Below are positions 1-6,760 of a stretch of DNA of 7,229 bases, in pieces. The translations under genes were made by a program, and so were the position numbers. Position 1 is the first letter of the stretch, and each line of letters opens with the position of its first letter. Source of the stretch: Caldifarciminota bacterium (GTDB lineage Bacteria; Hydrothermota; Hydrothermia; UBA1063; CAJXJZ01); NCBI GenBank assembly GCA_027033555.1, contig JALVLE010000390.1:1-7229 (forward strand), written 5' to 3'. Under the pieces are notes generated by a model. It was not told where the DNA came from. It searched no databases and saw nothing but the letters and a program-made list of their open reading frames with translations.

Positions 1-1
1 T

Positions 2-349
2 TTAAAAGGTGCTTATAATCTTTATGGAGGGATAGGGCTTATAGGGGATCTTTTATCTTATGTGAGATTAATGGCCCTTGGGATTGTGACAGCAGGTATA
101 GCAATGGCAGTAAATATCCTGACAAAATTGGTGTTTGGGATTCCCTATTTAGGGTATGTACTTGCTCCTCTTATATTTGTGGGGGGACATGCCTTTAGTG
201 TATTTGTGAATGTTATGGGAGCATTTGTCCACAGTTTAAGACTGCAGTATGTGGAGTTTTTTAATAAATTTTACGAAAACGGCGGAAAACCCTTTATCCC
301 TTTTGCATGGAAAGGAAAATATTTTAAGGTAAAAACACAGGAGGAGTAA
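2..349 (+). CDS. ntpI: V/A-type ATP synthase subunit I, C-terminal part (5' end outside window)
   Basis: This is the C-terminal end of the large membrane subunit (subunit I/a) of a V/A-type rotary ATPase. It forms the half-channels that pass H+ or Na+ to the c-ring. The reading frame is open from base 2, so the gene starts upstream. The family signature LLSYVRLMALG is at bases 50-82. The Arg at 65-67 aligns with the essential Arg of the yeast a-subunit segment SYLRLWALS. A second hallmark, HSLRLQYVEFFNKFY, followed by GGKPFIPF, closes the protein and matches the usual C-terminus of the family. At least two long hydrophobic helices are visible. The gene ends in TAA one base before the next ATG, and the ribosome binding site of that next gene lies inside its last codons. 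Whether the enzyme uses Na+ or H+ cannot be read here, because the c subunit is not in the window. Confidence 0.93.
   Translation, partial: LKGAYNLYGGIGLIGDLLSYVRLMALGIVTAGIAMAVNILTKLVFGIPYLGYVLAPLIFVGGHAFSVFVNVMGAFVHSLRLQYVEFFNKFYENGGKPFIPFAWKGKYFKVKTQEE
339..345 (+). promoter_or_regulatory. Shine-Dalgarno of the TPR lipoprotein gene
   Basis: The strong purine-rich motif AGGAGGA sits 5-6 bases before the ATG at 351 and inside the last codons of the ATPase subunit I gene. It supports the ATG at 351 as the start and implies translation from the same mRNA as the ATPase gene. Confidence 0.75.
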
Positions 350-350
350 T

Positions 351-1664
351 ATGAGGAAGTTTTTATTCCCTGCTATATTGACCCTGTTAGTTGTTGCTTG
401 TGCAACGACTCAGCAGAATAACAAGAAGCAGGTTGAGAAGCACGTATATAATCCAGACTCAGCAAAGGTATGGTATTCTATTGCCAGAGATTACGCCAAG
501 AAGGCGGAAATAAAACGTGATACTTCGTATTACAGAAGGGCGGTTATAAATTACTACCGTTCCCTATACTACGATAAAAATTTTGAGCCTGCCTATCTGG
601 GGCTTGCAAAGGCGTATATAGGACTTGGAATGATAGATTCTGCAAAAATCATTTACAATAAGGTCCTTGAGTTGAATCCCTCCAGCTCCAAAGGTTATCA
701 GGGGCTTGGTTTTGTCTATGGTATTATTGAAAAAAACTATCCAGAGGCGGAAAAATACTATAAAAAGGCGATAGAAATAGACCCTTCCAATGCAGACGCT
801 TATTTTGGGCTTGCAAAGCTTTATGAAAAGGAGGGGAAATCTGAACTGTGTGATACGCTTTATGAGGAGGCCATACGTAAGAAACCGGATTTTGCTCCCC
901 TGTTAAAGTCTGCGGGTCTTTTTTACAAAGAGAAAGGTGAGATAGAGAAGTCAACAGGATACCTTGAAAAGGCCCTTGAGGTAGGAGTCTCTGAAAAGAG
1001 CGAAAAGGAAATAAGAGACGCCCTTTTAGATAATTACATAAAGATGGCTCAGAAGACAAAAGAAAAGAATAAGAAACTGGAATATTACCAAAAGGCTGTA
1101 GCTCATGCAGATACTCTAATACAACTGGATTCAACCAAGTACACTTTCTACCTCAGAAGAGCTACTGCTTACGAAGGTATTGGCGATGTGTATAAATCAA
1201 AGAAGCAGAGAAAAAAGGCTGTGAAATACTATAGACTGGCTGAGGCAGACTATAAAAAGGCAATACAACTTGCCTCACCCAATAACCCCTTGCCTTCTAT
1301 GAAACTCGCATCTCTTTACATATACAGCCTGAAAAACTACGGGAAAGCTAAAGAACTTTTAAATAAAGTGCTTTCCATGCAGAATTTGAACGATGCCTAT
1401 AAATATTGGGCTTACTTCCTTCTTGGCGAGGCAGATTACAGGATTGGCTATAATATTTACAGTGAAGGAAAGAAGAAAAAAGATTATAAGTATGCCTGTG
1501 ACGCTGTAACAAGCTATGATAAAGCTAAAGCCGATTACAACAATGCCTTAAAATATGCCAGTGACCCTGCCATAAAAAGTACTATTTTAAAAAGGCTGGA
1601 TGCTCTTGAAAAATCCAGAAAACTTGCTTACAGGGTCTGTCATAAGATAGCCACTTACAAATAG
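351..1664 (+). CDS. TPR-repeat lipoprotein
   Basis: This 437-residue protein is a predicted lipoprotein built mostly of tetratricopeptide repeats, which are helical-hairpin scaffolds for protein-protein contacts. Residues 1-17 form a lipoprotein signal: basic MRK, a hydrophobic core, and a lipobox ending VVAC with lipidated Cys17. The residue after Cys is Ala, not Asp, which by the E. coli rule favours the outer membrane. TPR units are clear at about residues 40-75, 80-113, 114-147 and 149-181, with repeated patterns such as AYLGLAKAYIGLG, AEKYYKKAIEIDPSN and AYFGLAKLYEKEG. A fifth lies near 183-213. More degenerate, Lys/Tyr-rich repeats continue from about 245 to 405. The start is fixed by a strong Shine-Dalgarno. 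The gene ends in TAG, and the next ORF continues in the same frame from the very next codon. The partner protein is unknown; the adjacent POTRA/barrel protein is a reasonable guess. Confidence 0.85.
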   Translation: MRKFLFPAILTLLVVACATTQQNNKKQVEKHVYNPDSAKVWYSIARDYAKKAEIKRDTSYYRRAVINYYRSLYYDKNFEPAYLGLAKAYIGLGMIDSAKIIYNKVLELNPSSSKGYQGLGFVYGIIEKNYPEAEKYYKKAIEIDPSNADAYFGLAKLYEKEGKSELCDTLYEEAIRKKPDFAPLLKSAGLFYKEKGEIEKSTGYLEKALEVGVSEKSEKEIRDALLDNYIKMAQKTKEKNKKLEYYQKAVAHADTLIQLDSTKYTFYLRRATAYEGIGDVYKSKKQRKKAVKYYRLAEADYKKAIQLASPNNPLPSMKLASLYIYSLKNYGKAKELLNKVLSMQNLNDAYKYWAYFLLGEADYRIGYNIYSEGKKKKDYKYACDAVTSYDKAKADYNNALKYASDPAIKSTILKRLDALEKSRKLAYRVCHKIATYK

Positions 1665-2897
1665 TTGGTTTTATATTTTTTGTGGGCGTCCCTCTATATA
1701 ACCAATGTTGTTATAGAGGGACGCTCTTATTTATCGCCTGAAATTGAAGATAGTCTAATCTCATCCTTTAAAGGGAAAAAGCTTGAATTAGAGGATATTG
1801 TTGATAGCCTTTTTTATGTCTATGAGGATATTGGTTTTTTTAATGTTAAATTAAATATCCGGGCTGATACAGATTCAAAAGATACCGTATGTCTCTATAT
1901 AGAACCGGTTGTTGAATACCTTCCGGTAATTAAATGGGTAAAAGTAAAAGGTATTGGTCTTTATGACGCCCTTAAAAAAACATATTTTCCGTTCAAAAAC
2001 AGGATTTTTAAAAGGAAATTGCTCCTGGAGAGTTTTATTGTATTACAACATGCAGGACTATTGGAGAGAGGTGATTACACTTTCTTACAGCAGAATAGAG
2101 AGTATGTGCTTTTTGTGGAGCTATATCCTGAAGATGAGTTGTTGGAGGTCCATATGGTTGAGGATGAGGGAAAAGTAAAAGGAAGTCTCTCGGTTAGCAA
2201 AATAAGTTTATTATCTTCCGGTTTATCGCTTTCTTTAAAATCCCGGATAGAAAATGACTCTTCCTATTATTATGGCATTCACACGACTCTTATCCTGCCT
2301 TATATTCGTGGGCTTTTTGCCGGATTTACTTATTCTGGTGCTGCTGGAACTGTCAGTGTGAAAAGATACGATATGTTTTTGCAATATATCACAACTCATT
2401 TAAAGCTTGAACTTTCTCTTTCAAAGAGAAACCACGTTTTTATGCCAGGGGGAAATATTACCTTGTTTGGAAATAATATGAGATTCAGCCTGAAAGGCTT
2501 ATATGGGAAAAAAATGTATTATGCGGATATATTTGGGTGTTTTGAGAAAAAATCAATAGCTTTTGCTCAGGAAAATATGCTTATAAGGACACAGAGTGAT
2601 GCAATACTATTTTTGACATTGCCTCTCAAAAATGATGCAATTTTCTTGGATGCTGATAAATTGTTCGTGGCCTCACTTTATAGGAACAGATTCAATGTTT
2701 ATAAACGTATTTATCTTTTTTCTGATTTATTAAATTTTAAAAATGGCCTTTCCTTTGATGTGGGAATTACATATTTCACAAAAAGGGTTGGGGTTTATCT
2801 TGGATTTTTATTTGAGGGAATGAGGAAAGATATAAGGGTGGGAGTTGTAATAGGGAGCAGAAATTCCTTATTTGAACGTTCTATGCACATACTTTAG
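1665..2897 (+). CDS. Probable outer-membrane beta-barrel protein with POTRA-like domains
   Basis: No precise family is recognised. Residues 12-66 (NVVIEGRSYLSPEIEDSL, then DIGFFNVKLNI) have the layout of a POTRA domain: strand, a G-x-x-x-L/I-x-x-x-I helix, a second helix, then a strand ending in a Y/F-rich 'dIGFFnv'. A second POTRA-like unit, weaker, spans about 88-152 (IKWVKVKG to YVLFVEL). From about 165 to the end, alternating polar/hydrophobic stretches separated by short turns suggest a barrel of roughly 245 residues. The last strand, RVGVVIGSRNSLF, would end in the aromatic residue typical of barrels, but seven residues follow it. The only usable starts before the first POTRA are TTG at 1665 or TTG at 1680. 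Neither has a Shine-Dalgarno. The hydrophobic leader VLYFLWAS is short and lacks basic residues. The ORF is in frame with the upstream gene, directly after its TAG. The likely role is envelope assembly or transport (inference). Confidence 0.65.
   Translation: MVLYFLWASLYITNVVIEGRSYLSPEIEDSLISSFKGKKLELEDIVDSLFYVYEDIGFFNVKLNIRADTDSKDTVCLYIEPVVEYLPVIKWVKVKGIGLYDALKKTYFPFKNRIFKRKLLLESFIVLQHAGLLERGDYTFLQQNREYVLFVELYPEDELLEVHMVEDEGKVKGSLSVSKISLLSSGLSLSLKSRIENDSSYYYGIHTTLILPYIRGLFAGFTYSGAAGTVSVKRYDMFLQYITTHLKLELSLSKRNHVFMPGGNITLFGNNMRFSLKGLYGKKMYYADIFGCFEKKSIAFAQENMLIRTQSDAILFLTLPLKNDAIFLDADKLFVASLYRNRFNVYKRIYLFSDLLNFKNGLSFDVGITYFTKRVGVYLGFLFEGMRKDIRVGVVIGSRNSLFERSMHIL
1684..1726 (+). promoter_or_regulatory. 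Strong stem-loop just after the TAG/TTG gene junction
   Basis: GCGTCCCTCTATA at 1686-1698 is perfectly complementary to TATAGAGGGACGC at 1712-1724, with a 13-base loop. Outward it gains one G-U and one G-C pair (1684-1685 with 1725-1726). An alternative fold closes the loop further by pairing TATAAC (1697-1702) with GTTATA (1710-1715) after a 2-base bulge. It starts 20 bases after the TAG at 1662-1664 and is followed by the T-rich TTATTTAT (1727-1734). It lies within codons 7-21 of the POTRA/barrel gene, which encode the leader end and first POTRA strand. It could be an attenuator, a terminator-like element, a readthrough or reinitiation modulator, or an mRNA stability element. The inverted repeat is certain; the function is inference. 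Confidence 0.6.
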
Positions 2898-2917
2898 ACT
2901 ATTGGCACAACAAAAAA

Positions 2918-2924
2918 GGGGGAG
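2918..2924 (+). promoter_or_regulatory. Shine-Dalgarno of hppA
   Basis: GGGGGAG lies in the only real intergenic gap of the window (2898-2926) and ends two bases before the ATG at 2927. The spacing is tight, but the preceding A-run and the G-rich core make it the best ribosome binding site for this start. Confidence 0.6.
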
Positions 2925-2926
2925 TA

Positions 2927-5068
2927 ATGGATTACGGTAAGCTATATTGGTTTGCGCCTCTTGGTTCTATTCTTGCATTGTTGTTTGCCTATTATCTTTA
3001 CACAAGGGTTACAAAGGAGGACGAAGGTACCGAAAGAATGCGTGAGATAGCGGAAGCTGTGCGGGAAGGTGCCACTGCTTATCTGAAAAGACAATACTAT
3101 GTGGTGACCATATTTTTTATTGTGGCCTTTTTCATTCTCCTTTTGCTTGCTCTTAAAGGTCTGCAGCCAATATTCGTTCCGTTTGCCTTTATTACAGGTG
3201 GCTTCTTCTCAGGTCTTTCCGGTTTTATCGGTATGAGTGTGGCAACAAGAGCAAGTGCGAGAACAGCAAATGCTGCAAGGAGAAGCCTGAATAGTGCTCT
3301 TAGGGTGGCCTTTTCTGCAGGCGGAGTTATGGGGCTTGTGGTTGTTGGACTTGCATTGCTTGATATGAGTATATGGTTTCAGGTACTCAAGTGGTATTAT
3401 GGGACTGTGAAACATCTTACTGGAAATGAGCTTTTAAATAATATTACTTTTACCATGTTGAGTTTTGGAATGGGTGCCTCCTCTCAGGCCCTGTTTGCCC
3501 GTGTTGGTGGAGGCATTTTCACCAAAGCGGCTGATGTAGGGGCTGATATAGTTGGTAAAATTGAGGCTGGAATTCCTGAAGATGATCCCAGAAATCCTGC
3601 AGTAATTGCCGATAATGTGGGAGACAATGTTGGTGATGTGGCAGGCATGGGGGCAGACCTTTATGAATCATATGCAGACTCAATTATAGCAACCATGTCA
3701 CTTGCTGCTGCAGCAATGCTGGGGATGAGGGGGGTTGTATTGCCAATGGTGCTTGCAGGAGTTGGTGTTATTGCCTCTATAATTGGAACGTTTTTCGTTC
3801 ATACGAGAGAAGATGCTACACAGAGTGCGCTCCTTGCAGCACTTCGTAAAGGTGTCTGGGGGGCCAGTGCGATATTTCTGATAGCTTCCTTTATTGCCAT
3901 TAAGTACATATTGCCACCTGAGAATTTTAAAATTTTCTATGCAGTAATAGCCGGATTATTGGCTGGTCTCGTGATCGGGTATTCAACAGAGTATTTCACT
4001 TCTGACAACTACAGTCCTACCCGCGCTATTTCAAAGGCTGGACTCACTGGTCATGCTACCTTTATTCTTGAAGGGCTTGCTACAGGTATGTTATCTACAG
4101 CCATTCCAGTTGTGGCTGTTGTAACAGCTACACTGGTGAGCTTCTTTGTCTCTGGAGGATATAATAATGTCCAGCTTGGGCTTTATGGCGTGGGACTTTC
4201 TGCCGTGGGTATGCTTTCTACCCTCGGTATTACCCTTGCCACAGATGCTTATGGGCCTGTTGCAGACAATGCAGGTGGCAATGCTGAAATGGCAGGACTG
4301 CCTCCAGAGGTGAGGGAAAGAACAGATGCACTTGATTCACTTGGAAATACTACAGCAGCTACAGGTAAGGGTTTTGCTATTGGTTCTGCTGCACTGACTG
4401 CTCTTGCACTTATTGCAGCCTATAATGAGGATGTTATAAGATGGGGACGTCAATTTGGCCTTATGGATTTTGTTAAACATTTTAAGCCCCTTTTACAGGA
4501 TCCACTTGTTATGGGGGGAATCTTTATTGGCGCTATGATGCCTTTCCTCTTCTCAGCCCTTGCCATTAAGGCGGTGGGCCGGGCAGCACAGGAAATTGTA
4601 ATGGAGGTAAGAAGACAATTTAGAGAGATTAAAGGACTTCTTGAGGGCAAGGCTAAACCCGATTATGGAAGAGCAGTATATATAAGTACAAAGGCAGCTC
4701 AAAAAGAAATGATCCTGCCTTCTCTTCTTGCAATTTTAGTCCCAATTCTTGTAGGATATTTTATGGGACCCAATGCAGTTATGGGTCTTCTTGCTGGTGC
4801 GCTTACGAGTGGCTTTGCTGTTGCCCTCTTTATGGCAAATGCTGGAGGAGCGTGGGATAATGCCAAGAAGTATATTGAGAAAGGAAACTATGGTGGTAAA
4901 GGAAGTGAGCCTCATAAAGCCGGTGTGACCGGAGACACAGTGGGAGATCCTTTGAAGGATACGGCAGGGCCTTCCCTGAATATACTTATAAAGCTTATGT
5001 CAATGGTTTCCATTGTTTTTGCAGGGTTTGTTGTTAAATATAACTTGATAAGGTATCTGATTAAATGA
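2927..5068 (+). CDS. hppA: K+-dependent membrane-bound pyrophosphatase, probably Na+-pumping
   Basis: HppA hydrolyses cytoplasmic PPi to two phosphates and pumps Na+ and/or H+ across the inner membrane. At 713 residues it has normal family length and many hydrophobic segments (16 helices expected). All catalytic motifs are present. The DX7KXE motif is D203-K211-E213. It is followed by PEDDPRNP (217-224) and the Asp ladder D229, D233, D237 of ADNVGDNVGDVAG. Further on are TDAYGPVADNAGGNAEMA (439-456), and D644, N645, K647-K648 and D670, D674, D678 near the C-terminus. In GNTTAATGKG (473-482) the K+/Lys site carries Ala477 with Gly480, the K+-dependent type rather than the GNTTKA type. The gate Glu is E247 in DLYESY, matching the Thermotoga Na+-pump position rather than the shifted Glu of plant H+ pumps. 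Dual Na+/H+ pumping is not excluded. The gene's TGA overlaps the ATG of prs. Confidence 0.97.
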   Translation: MDYGKLYWFAPLGSILALLFAYYLYTRVTKEDEGTERMREIAEAVREGATAYLKRQYYVVTIFFIVAFFILLLLALKGLQPIFVPFAFITGGFFSGLSGFIGMSVATRASARTANAARRSLNSALRVAFSAGGVMGLVVVGLALLDMSIWFQVLKWYYGTVKHLTGNELLNNITFTMLSFGMGASSQALFARVGGGIFTKAADVGADIVGKIEAGIPEDDPRNPAVIADNVGDNVGDVAGMGADLYESYADSIIATMSLAAAAMLGMRGVVLPMVLAGVGVIASIIGTFFVHTREDATQSALLAALRKGVWGASAIFLIASFIAIKYILPPENFKIFYAVIAGLLAGLVIGYSTEYFTSDNYSPTRAISKAGLTGHATFILEGLATGMLSTAIPVVAVVTATLVSFFVSGGYNNVQLGLYGVGLSAVGMLSTLGITLATDAYGPVADNAGGNAEMAGLPPEVRERTDALDSLGNTTAATGKGFAIGSAALTALALIAAYNEDVIRWGRQFGLMDFVKHFKPLLQDPLVMGGIFIGAMMPFLFSALAIKAVGRAAQEIVMEVRRQFREIKGLLEGKAKPDYGRAVYISTKAAQKEMILPSLLAILVPILVGYFMGPNAVMGLLAGALTSGFAVALFMANAGGAWDNAKKYIEKGNYGGKGSEPHKAGVTGDTVGDPLKDTAGPSLNILIKLMSMVSIVFAGFVVKYNLIRYLIK

Positions 5069-6006
5069 AGAAAAGGGGAATTACCCTTATCCATGGGAAT
5101 GCCTCCGCAAGGCTTGCACAGGAAATTTCCCACCATCTTGGTGTTCCCCTTACAGATGTTCTTGTTACAAGATTTAAGGATGGGGAGATCAGGGTTCAGA
5201 TAAGGGAAAATATAAGAGGTTCGGATGTATTTATTATTCAATCTACCAATCCTCCTGCGGAAAACCTCCTTGAACTTTTGTTCCTTGCAGATGCAGCAAA
5301 GAGAGCCTCTGCCAAAAGGATTACAGCTGTAATTCCTTATTTTGGATATGCCAGACAGGACAGGAAAGATCAGCCGAGGGTTCCTATTTCAGCCAAGGTT
5401 GTAGCTGACATTATAGAAAAGGTTGGTGTGAACAGAGTTTTAACACTTGATCTACATGCTGACCAGATTCAGGGCTTTTTTGATGTGCCTGTGGATAATC
5501 TGTTTGTTACTCCTGTGATGAAGGAGTATTTTGGTGAACTTGATGCCAGAGAGTGGACAGTGGTGGCGCCTGATGTCGGGGCGACAAAGAGGGCGAGAGC
5601 TATTGCCAGGAAGCTGGGCAATCTCCCGCTTGCGTTAATTGATAAAAGAAGGCCAGAACCCAATGTTGCTGAGGTTTTGCACGTTATAGGCGAAGTTGCA
5701 GACAAAAGACTACTCATTCTTGATGATATAATAGACACAGGCAATACAATCGTGGTTGCTGCCAATAAGTTAAAGGAGCTTGGTGCACGCGAAATAAAGG
5801 TTGCAGCTGCTCATGCACTCTTTTCAGACAATGCAGAAAAGAAGCTATGCGGTGCTCCTATTGACGAGGTTGTGATTACCAATTCTATTGAGCATAAGAG
5901 AGAATTTAATATGAAGAAATTAAAGATCCTTTCTGTAGCTCCACTTCTTTCAGAGGCGATAAGAAGGATTCACGAAGAGGAATCTGTAAGTGAGCTCTTT
6001 ATCTGA
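5065..6006 (+). CDS. prs: Ribose-phosphate pyrophosphokinase (PRPP synthetase)
   Basis: Prs transfers pyrophosphate from ATP to ribose 5-phosphate, giving PRPP and AMP in the cytoplasm. PRPP feeds purine, pyrimidine, NAD, His and Trp synthesis. The 313-residue length is typical of class I enzymes. Visible motifs include RFKDGEIRVQI (36-46) and the ATP-binding YFGYARQDRKDQPR (92-105). The metal/substrate segment LDLHADQIQGFF (128-139) carries H131. PDVGATKRA (169-177) follows. The flexible catalytic loop DKRR (193-196) has K194 and R196, matching the B. subtilis catalytic Lys/Arg. The PRPP loop LDDIIDTGNT spans 219-228. The C-terminal HEEESVSELF is the usual family ending. The ATG at 5065 overlaps the hppA stop as ATGA, with only a weak AAGG 11 bases upstream, so translation is probably coupled to hppA. 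PPi released when PRPP is used could feed HppA (inference). Confidence 0.97.
   Translation: MKKRGITLIHGNASARLAQEISHHLGVPLTDVLVTRFKDGEIRVQIRENIRGSDVFIIQSTNPPAENLLELLFLADAAKRASAKRITAVIPYFGYARQDRKDQPRVPISAKVVADIIEKVGVNRVLTLDLHADQIQGFFDVPVDNLFVTPVMKEYFGELDAREWTVVAPDVGATKRARAIARKLGNLPLALIDKRRPEPNVAEVLHVIGEVADKRLLILDDIIDTGNTIVVAANKLKELGAREIKVAAAHALFSDNAEKKLCGAPIDEVVITNSIEHKREFNMKKLKILSVAPLLSEAIRRIHEEESVSELFI
5975..5980 (+). promoter_or_regulatory. Shine-Dalgarno supporting the GTG start of the ABC ATPase
   Basis: AAGAGG, inside the 3' end of prs, lies 9 bases before the GTG at 5990. It favours this start, which gives a 17-bp overlap with prs. No competing ATG lies before the conserved N-terminal strand of the ATPase. 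Confidence 0.55.
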
Positions 6007-6760
6007 AAGGCTCCTTGAGGTAAAGGAATTACACAAGCGCTATAACAATTTTGAAGCTCTTGGAGGGGTAAGTTTTTATTTGAATAGGGGTGAAATCCTG
6101 GGATATCTTGGCCCAAATGGAGCCGGAAAGACAACTACTCTAAACATAATCGGTGGAGTATTACCATTTAACAGCGGAGAAATTTATTATAAAGGGGCTA
6201 TAATAGACCCTGTACGGAATATTGAATACAAGAAGAATGTAGGTTATTTGCCCGAGGACGCTTCCATATATGAGCATTTTACAGTAAAAGAAGCCATAAA
6301 TTTTTATTACAACATATACGAACTGGATGACTACAGAAAAGAGGTGGCCTATGAACTTCTGGAGGTTTTCGGTCTCTCAGACTATTTGAACCGTCAGATA
6401 TATGGGTTTTCTAAAGGAATGAAACAGAAGCTATTGTTTATTTTAACAGTGATGACTGATCCCGACATTCTTTTGCTTGATGAGCCCCTTGCAAGTATGG
6501 ATGCAGAATCAACTATTATTGTAAGGGAAATCCTTAAGAATCTCAGAGACAAAGGGAAGGGTATTCTTTTCTCTTCTCACATACTTGAAGTGATTGAAAA
6601 AATATGTGACAGAGTTGTTATACTTTCGGAGGGAAAAGTGATTGCAAGTGGGTCAATGGATGAAATAATGAAAATGTCATCTCTGGAAGAATTTTTCACA
6701 AAGCTTACAGGCAAGCAGGCCCTTTCTGAAAAGCTGGAGAAAGCGAAGAAGCTTTTGTAG
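5990..6760 (+). CDS. ABC-2-type transporter ATP-binding protein
   Basis: This 256-residue ATPase powers an ABC exporter at the cytoplasmic face of the inner membrane. It starts at GTG. The motifs run in order. Walker A is GPNGAGKTTT (41-50). The Q-loop region is VGYLPEDASIYEHFT (84-98), with Glu89 where most ABC proteins have Gln; this is common in the GYLPE-type ABC-2 subfamily. The signature is FSKGMKQK (140-147), a variant of LSGGQ. Walker B is ILLLDEP (160-166), the D-loop is ASMD (168-171), and the switch His is His197 in SSHILEVIEKICDRVVIL. A short C-terminal tail (LEEFFTKLTG) matches the CcmA/YxlF-like exporter group. The gene overlaps prs by 17 bp in another frame, and its TAG is followed at once by the ATG of a membrane protein, presumably its permease. 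The substrate cannot be told from the sequence. Confidence 0.93.
   Translation: MSSLSERLLEVKELHKRYNNFEALGGVSFYLNRGEILGYLGPNGAGKTTTLNIIGGVLPFNSGEIYYKGAIIDPVRNIEYKKNVGYLPEDASIYEHFTVKEAINFYYNIYELDDYRKEVAYELLEVFGLSDYLNRQIYGFSKGMKQKLLFILTVMTDPDILLLDEPLASMDAESTIIVREILKNLRDKGKGILFSSHILEVIEKICDRVVILSEGKVIASGSMDEIMKMSSLEEFFTKLTGKQALSEKLEKAKKLL

Noticed and set aside
724..1134. Minus-strand open frame of 136 codons opposite the TPR lipoprotein
   Set aside because: It lies fully opposite a well-supported TPR coding region. Its protein is low-complexity and unlike any known family, and it has no convincing start signal. It is a shadow frame.
1662..1726. Pyrrolysine (UAG plus downstream stem-loop) at the gene junction
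   Set aside because: The TAG sits at a natural domain boundary after a TPR array rather than in an enzyme active site, and TAG serves as an ordinary stop for at least two other genes here. No pyl genes are visible.
2301..2327. YIRG sequence in the barrel protein, resembling the Omp85 loop-6 (V/I)RG(F/Y) motif
   Set aside because: It occurs early in the barrel part (residues 213-216), whereas loop 6 should be in the last third. It was not used as evidence for Omp85 membership.
2413..2431. Near-perfect palindrome TTTCTCTTT-C-AAAGAGAAA within the barrel gene
   Set aside because: It is AT-rich with only a one-base centre, lies deep inside coding sequence and has no T-tract or gene boundary nearby. 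A short dyad of this size is expected by chance.
5048..5090. ATAAGG...CCTTAT dyad across the hppA-prs overlap as a possible terminator
   Set aside because: The stem is only six AT-rich pairs with a loop of about 30 bases and no T-tract. It would not terminate between overlapping genes.
4912..5241. Minus-strand open frame spanning the hppA-prs junction
   Set aside because: It is antisense to two strongly conserved enzymes whose catalytic motifs fix the coding strand, and it has no protein features of its own.
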